A stretch of DNA of 64,000 nt, taken from positions 26,582,488 to 26,646,487 of the forward strand of contig CM073898.1 of NCBI GenBank assembly GCA_037176705.1. Reading direction: 5' to 3'. Positions within the stretch are counted from its first letter, which is position 1. Each line of letters opens with the position of its first letter. A program made the translations under genes and the position numbers. Source of the DNA: Molossus alvarezi (taxonomy: Eukaryota > Chordata > Mammalia > Chiroptera > Molossidae). The notes under the pieces are model-generated. The model worked only from the letters and a program-made list of their open reading frames with translations. It was not told the DNA's origin and searched no databases. Below are positions 59,242-64,000 of the stretch, piece by piece.

Positions 59242-59348
59242 CTTTCTTCTCACTCATCTCCACCAGGCGGGGCTCTCCGATCTCAAGGTAGAAGGTCTTG
59301 TTTTTCTCATACTCCTCATCATCAATTACCTTGACTGATATTGTTTTG
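59242..59348 (-). CDS. SLC8A1: SLC8A1 exon 3 (alternative exon A), part of CBD2
   Basis: This is mutually exclusive exon A, used in heart and other excitable tissue. It is 107 nt: one base finishing the last codon of exon 2, 35 codons, and one base starting the next. The peptide begins KTISVKVIDDEEYEKNKTFY and ends EPRLVEMSEKK. It forms strands of the second Calx-beta domain (CBD2). The acidic pair in VIDDEEYEKN includes the Asp that in the literature (Asp578) ligates Ca2+, and the Lys of EKNK corresponds to Lys585. The acceptor reads tttcag/CAAAAC and the donor AAAG/gtgggg, a weak donor. The Tyr in KTFYLEIGEP is Phe in the human protein as I recall it. The spliced phase (1) fits exon C, whose first two bases complete an Ala codon. 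Confidence 0.95.
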
Positions 59349-60460
59349 CTGAAACAGAGAAGAATAGAAATTGACAAACAAGGGGAAGAGGAAAGAGAAG
59401 AGAAGGAACATAAAGAAGAGGAAAGCAAGGTTAACGAGCTGCACGACCAGACAAACCGCCACTGAGATCTGCGCTGTTTTTCCATGAAGAACGCGAATGC
59501 GTTAGTTCTGGAAGATTGGAGAGGTCATCCGAGCCATAGCTCCCTGCCCAGGGCAGAGTTATTTCAGGCAAAACACAGCACTCAGTACCAACAGGTTTGT
59601 CGTCATCGTGAAAAGGGAGAGCAGAAGAACACAGATCACAATAATAGGAAAAGAAATATGTATTTATTGAGTAAATGCCTTAACTGTAGGACTGTCCAAG
59701 CTGCGCCCTGGAAATCGCTCCTTTAGAACAAATCAATAAAGCACATCAGAACGTTAACACAGCTTATCTAGGAGTGTTAGGCTTATGGGTTATTTTTTGT
59801 CTTCACTGTGCTTTGCTGTATTTCCAAACATAATATTTTCAACTTAAGATTTTATTAAAATAATGAATGTACAAAAGCACCGCAAAAGAAAATAGAAAGT
59901 CCTTTATCTTACCCCACCCAATGTCCTAGAATTTAATCGTACTCAGCTTAGTCAGATTTCCCACCGAGATCACAAGGGGAAGTTGTTCATGCTTTGTTTG
60001 TCTTCCAAAGATGGAAGCTGAAGATGCTCAACAGCTGTCTTGAAAAGTGAGGGGTGAGGTGTTACGATGTTAAAGTTATTTTCATCCCACCCATAGCTGA
60101 GTTTCAACTTTCACAAAATAACACCATTTACCCTACTTTTAAACTTCACTGCTATACCAAGGAATTTCGTTAAGAATTCTTCCCGTAACCCATCCTTTGG
60201 TGCCTCTTGCCTTATGGTCTTCTGCTTGTGAGTGACTGACAAGTGGGTGGGACAAATGCAAATATTATGTAAATCTCAACTTCCCAGAAGCCTTGAGGAC
60301 TCTGAAAATAGATCTAATGTTAATCTCTTCATGTATTATAACTTACTCAGAGCTCCTAAAGGCTTGTCTTTGAAAAAAAATATATTTTTCAATAACATTG
60401 GCAAAAACCACTTCTGACTAAAGTTTCTGAAACAATGAATTTAGAAAGACACACGGTTTT

Positions 60461-60690
60461 TTTGTTGTTGTTTTTGTATTTATCTTCAGATAGAGTGGGA
60501 GGGAGAGAAAGGGAGAGAGAGAAACATTGATGTGAGAGGGACATATGGACTGGCTGCCTCCTGCATGACCCCCACTAGAGCCAGGGACAAACTGCAACTG
60601 AGGTATGTGTCCTTGCCAAGAATTGAACCTGTGACTCATTGGTCTGCAGGCCGATGCTCTACCGCTGAGCCAAACTGGCCAGGGCTAGAT
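60461..60690 (-). mobile_element. VES SINE, first of a tandem pair at one target site
   Basis: Reversed VES with TTATCTTCAGATAGAGTGGG and a head ending GAGCCAAACTGGCCAGGGCT. It is flanked by agacacacggtttt (60447-60460) and agacacacagtttt (60691-60704). Confidence 0.94.
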
Positions 60691-60704
60691 AGACACACAG
60701 TTTT

Positions 60705-60956
60705 GTTGTTTTTTTTTTAAATCCTCATCTGAGGATATTTTTCCATTTTTTGTACAGATAGAGTGGGAGGGAGAGAGAGGAAGAGAGAGAGAGAAACATC
60801 AACGTGAAGGGACACATCGAGTGGCTGCCACCCGCCCGACCAACCAGGGCCGGGGACAAACTGCAACTGAAGTACGTGCCCTTAGCAGGAACCGAACCCG
60901 GGTCTCTCCGGACCGCAGGCCGACGCTTTAACCGCTGAGCCAAACTGGCCAGGGCT
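60705..60956 (-). mobile_element. VES SINE, second of a tandem pair at one target site
   Basis: Reversed young VES, T run then ATCCTCATCTGAGGATATTT, head ending GAGCCAAACTGGCCAGGGCT. It is flanked by agacacacagtttt at 60691-60704 and again at 60957-60970. Confidence 0.96.
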
Positions 60957-63865
60957 AGACACACAGTTTTAATGGCATGGACATTATTTAGTTTTGGTGG
61001 AATTTTCAGTTTTCTATACGGAAACTGATTTACATATATATATTTTTTAATTTTGTGAATCCATATCATCATTTCATTTAGATCTATGTATGGCAAAGAG
61101 CATCAGTCTTTTTTATGAGTAGTAGAAGTTGCTTGTAATTTCTTAGTTTCTCAGCCCCCGATGCTAAACGCTTAGTCCTGCTTTCTTGGACTAGCATTGT
61201 AGAAGTGAGAGCAAATGACTGGTCTGGTCCTCTGCAGCCCTGTAACCCACTCTGCTCCTCGGCTGCAGAATGTCCCTGCGTGCTGCTCACATCACAGTTT
61301 TTCTCTCCTAAGGAGCTGGAGCTCATGACAGTGCCCTTTCTACCTCAGTTTTGTCCTCAAAGACTGCAATACTAAAGCTAGATGAGCAGCTGTACATGAC
61401 TAAAGCAACACTCATTTGTTTTGGGATAGTTAGATATTTACTAACGATGTGGCAAAATCCAACTTCCAGTCTAATTTCTAGAACAAGTTTCTGAAACTCA
61501 TCTATTTACTTAGCATATAAAAGAAATCAGCCTGCCCTGACTAAACTGGGATCATTCCTCAATACCCACCAAATACAACATATCAGAGAAAGGTCAAGAA
61601 GATGGACGAATGCCGGGTGTGCTTTTTATTTCAGAACTGAACTTGATGCTATAAGTGAGATGAAATTTACTCAGAAAAAACTTGCCAATCGTCTACCCTC
61701 TGTCATCAAACTTATGCATTCTAGGTTTTAATTTCCATCTTACTCCTTCTAATCCTAAGTTATAGTGTACATCTCCACTAAAGCAGTCAGCATCGTAAGA
61801 TCAGGTATTGATGGGCATTAGAAAGGCCATTCTACCACTGTGTGACCTGATGGCCCAGGATTCATTATCAAAGCACTTCATGATCGGGTCCATTAAACTG
61901 GATGTCATATTGCAATGCTTTTGCTCATATTAATTAAGAGCATTTGATTTATCTTTCTTCATCTTGTACTCCCAACCCATCCTGCACCTCATCACGGATT
62001 TCATTAAATTGTAGAAATAAAGCACAGCGGAGATGCATGGAGTAGCCTTGCTTAATAGGGCAAGGGTTTGCTGAGGGAAGGCTACTAGTTTCATGCTCCA
62101 AGGGCAACATGATCATTGATTCACAAGTAAATGAAAACAGCCAAATAACACATTGTTTCTAATCCTTGATGAATTTCATCCTCTACTCTGGTAAATAGCT
62201 TTACTTTCTATACTCTGAGTAGCTGATGACTGAATGAAATAGAGGGCTCCACACAATGTGTTTGTGTAAGAGAAGCAGCATTTTAAATTGATCATTAGAT
62301 TATCACCATTCACTAGGGTCATAATCCTTAAAAATTATTTCAGTATTTGATACCTGTGACACTGGAAAATCAAAGACGAAGGAAAAGAAAACAGTCCCTC
62401 GGCGGGTGCCCGGCAAACATACCTAAAATAGATGGGGCTTGCATAATGGCATATCATTCCAAAATCATTAGTTACACGATCAATACTGCCCCTGACAGGA
62501 GGAACCATTAAATTTTATATCGATTTTTCTCCCCTTGCACAGTAAAGCAATTAATAGAAATGTGTATTAAAGGACATGTCAATCAATTTAAAGAGGCAGC
62601 GTGAAGTCAATCCTTATGAACTAGCCCTCTGGATCAAGACAGGCAAACATCAAAAGGGATTAGTAACGTCTCCCTTCTGCTTCAGAGCAGATCTGTTTCT
62701 CCCATTAGCAAAGGTAAAATTAAGTTGTGTAATTTTTAAATGGATGCTTTTTGCTCACTTTCCAGGCCTAATGCATACAAGAAACTGTTAGAACGACTTC
62801 CATCACAGGGCTACCTGACTGGGGTTGGTCTGGCGAAGGCTCCACTGGCACCGTCTGGATGACCAGCAGAAGCAGGCCTCTGTTCCTCACCGTTCCGCAG
62901 CAGAAATAGAATATGCAGGACTGGAGGGACCTTAAAGGTTCCCCAGTCTCCCCCACTGCCACACCAATCCCACAGTCACAGGCCTTTGCACTATCACAGG
63001 GACCCTCCCTGAGACCACAGATTCACGCTGTCTGTTCTTTTGTTCTGGGTACCAATGGGCACAGCCAGAGAGCTGTTATTTCTTTAGAGTAAAAGGTTGA
63101 TCAAAACAAAACTAGAACAGCAAGGTAGACATAGCCCCTCATGCAACGACGATCCTCGCACTATTAAGGGACCAACAGAACGTTTTTTCGTAATTATTAT
63201 GAAGAAAGTAAGAACTTCCCATTTGAATTTCTTTTATACCTCTCTAAAGTTGAACAACGTAGTATAAAAATTATGTTTTCTGGAAGCCAGAAAATCAGTT
63301 ATGATACATTAAATAATTTCTCAAAGTGGCCAAAATTTTTATGAAAATACATTTTGGTTCCATTTCAGAGTTGGGGGAAGCATTGGCTAAGAAAGATGAA
63401 TTTATTTCGTGGAAACATACACGTTGTTTTGTGATTTCTGCCGTGTCTTTCCTTTGATGATAGTAAACCAACGTCTCTACTTCTCAGTCTCTCTTATTTG
63501 ATGGGTCTCAAAGGACCTGAACACATCAAACATTCTAACCAGGAGCTCTCATATCAGGCAGCGACTCAGGGAGGGTGAAGGCGGAGGAGGCGGCTTTATT
63601 AGTGGGAACTAAAAGGAAAAATCTCTCCAAACTGTGTTCTAGTCTTTCATCATTAAGCCAAAGTTGTATCACAGTCTTTTTTTTTTTCAGTTTCAGCTTC
63701 AATTTGTCCTTCCGTGGTTTCTGTTCCCTAAGACTGCCCTTAATGTTGGCAGAAGTGAGAAAAAGACAGGTTGGAAGATTATGCAGAAGAGAATCTTTCT
63801 AAATCCTCATGAAAACATTTTTAGTGAGGATTTTACATATTTAGATACTGCAGTGGTGCTTTTAA

Positions 63866-64000
63866 ATTTTATTTATTTTTTAAATCCTCACTCGAGATTT
63901 ATCTTCAGATACAGTGGGAGGAAAGGGGGAGGGAGGGAGAGAGAGTGAGAGAAACATCGATGTGAGAGAGACATGGATTGGCTGCCTCCCGCAGGACCCC
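63866..64000 (-). mobile_element. VES SINE, cut by the window end
   Basis: T-rich start, AAATCCTCACTCGAGATTTA, TCAGATACAGTGGGAGGAAA and GATTGGCTGCCTCCCGCAGG. The tRNA-like head would lie beyond 64000. Confidence 0.88.

Larger units (their letters stand above)
1..64000 (-). other. SLC8A1: SLC8A1 gene body (NCX1), internal part; exons 3-11 with introns
   Basis: The whole window lies inside one minus-strand transcription unit encoding the Na+/Ca2+ exchanger NCX1, a plasma-membrane antiporter that exchanges three Na+ for one Ca2+ and is the main Ca2+ extrusion route in heart muscle. Nine exons were identified by their translated peptides and AG/GT boundaries, and their phases chain without a break. 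Exon numbers follow the human gene, with alternative exons lettered A-F. Exon 2 (signal sequence, TM1-5, CBD1, start of CBD2) is not seen and should lie above 64000. Exon 12 (end of the alpha-2 repeat to the C-terminus) was not found and should lie below 1. The gene is identified as SLC8A1 rather than SLC8A2 or SLC8A3 by the A/B/C/D/E/F exon set and by FAFVPPTEYWNGWACFIVSI in exon 11, where I recall SLC8A3 having CVPPTEYCHGWACF. Confidence 0.95.
59349..64000 (-). other. SLC8A1: SLC8A1 intron 2, 3' end
   Basis: This is the downstream end of the intron separating exon 2 (outside the window) from exon A. It contains the tandem VES pair at 60461-60956 and a VES cut by the window end. From 59350 to 60440 and from 60972 to 63860 I see no assignable repeat. 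The latter is AT-rich, and its 62400-62800 part looks like candidate conserved non-coding DNA. Confidence 0.8.

Overview
The window is mammalian nuclear DNA, almost certainly from a yangochiropteran (vesper-type) bat. The sign is at least 18 copies of the bat tRNA-derived VES SINE: a tRNA-like head with A and B boxes, a pyrimidine-rich body and an A-rich tail, most with clear target-site duplications. They lie among older mammalian repeats (MIR, L2, MER5A-type hAT, MER2-type Tigger, MLT1 LTRs, old L1 3' ends), one hAT element resembling URR1/SPIN, and L1 3'-end fragments of a type I associate with bats. I cannot name the genus.

One protein-coding gene is recognisable and it spans the whole window on the minus strand: SLC8A1, the plasma-membrane Na+/Ca2+ exchanger NCX1. 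Nine coding exons are present, in transcript order from high to low coordinates: exon 3 (A) 59242-59348, exon 4 (B) 58597-58700, exon 5 (C) 56169-56189, exon 6 (D) 55739-55756, exon 7 (E) 55607-55621, exon 8 (F) 51699-51767, exon 9 46686-46816, exon 10 42369-42468 and exon 11 23884-24159. All have AG/GT boundaries and reading phases that join. The large exon 2 must lie beyond base 64000. The terminal exon 12 was not found and should lie before base 1.

The exons encode the alternatively spliced part of the second Ca2+-binding domain (CBD2), the end of the cytosolic loop, and the membrane segments leading into the alpha-2 ion-translocation repeat. A and B are mutually exclusive: either one keeps the frame, both or neither breaks it. 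C, D, E and F are multiples of three (21, 18, 15 and 69 nt) and can be skipped freely. This is the known arrangement that gives heart, kidney and brain forms of NCX1.

Layout: 60-64 kb, end of intron 2 with two VES copies at one target site; 51.7-59.4 kb, the alternative-exon cluster; 42-47 kb, exons 9 and 10; 24-42 kb, an 18.2-kb intron with the hAT element, two MLT1 LTRs and a long (AC)n tract; 1-23.9 kb, intron 11, densely filled with SINEs, a MER2-type DNA transposon and old L1/L2/MIR. I saw no second protein-coding gene, RNA gene, CRISPR array or prokaryotic-type system. The open questions are splicing logic, possible conserved intronic elements, one unusually long intronic ORF and the transposon history. 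Repeat family names rest on recalled consensus sequences, and edges without a target-site duplication are approximate.
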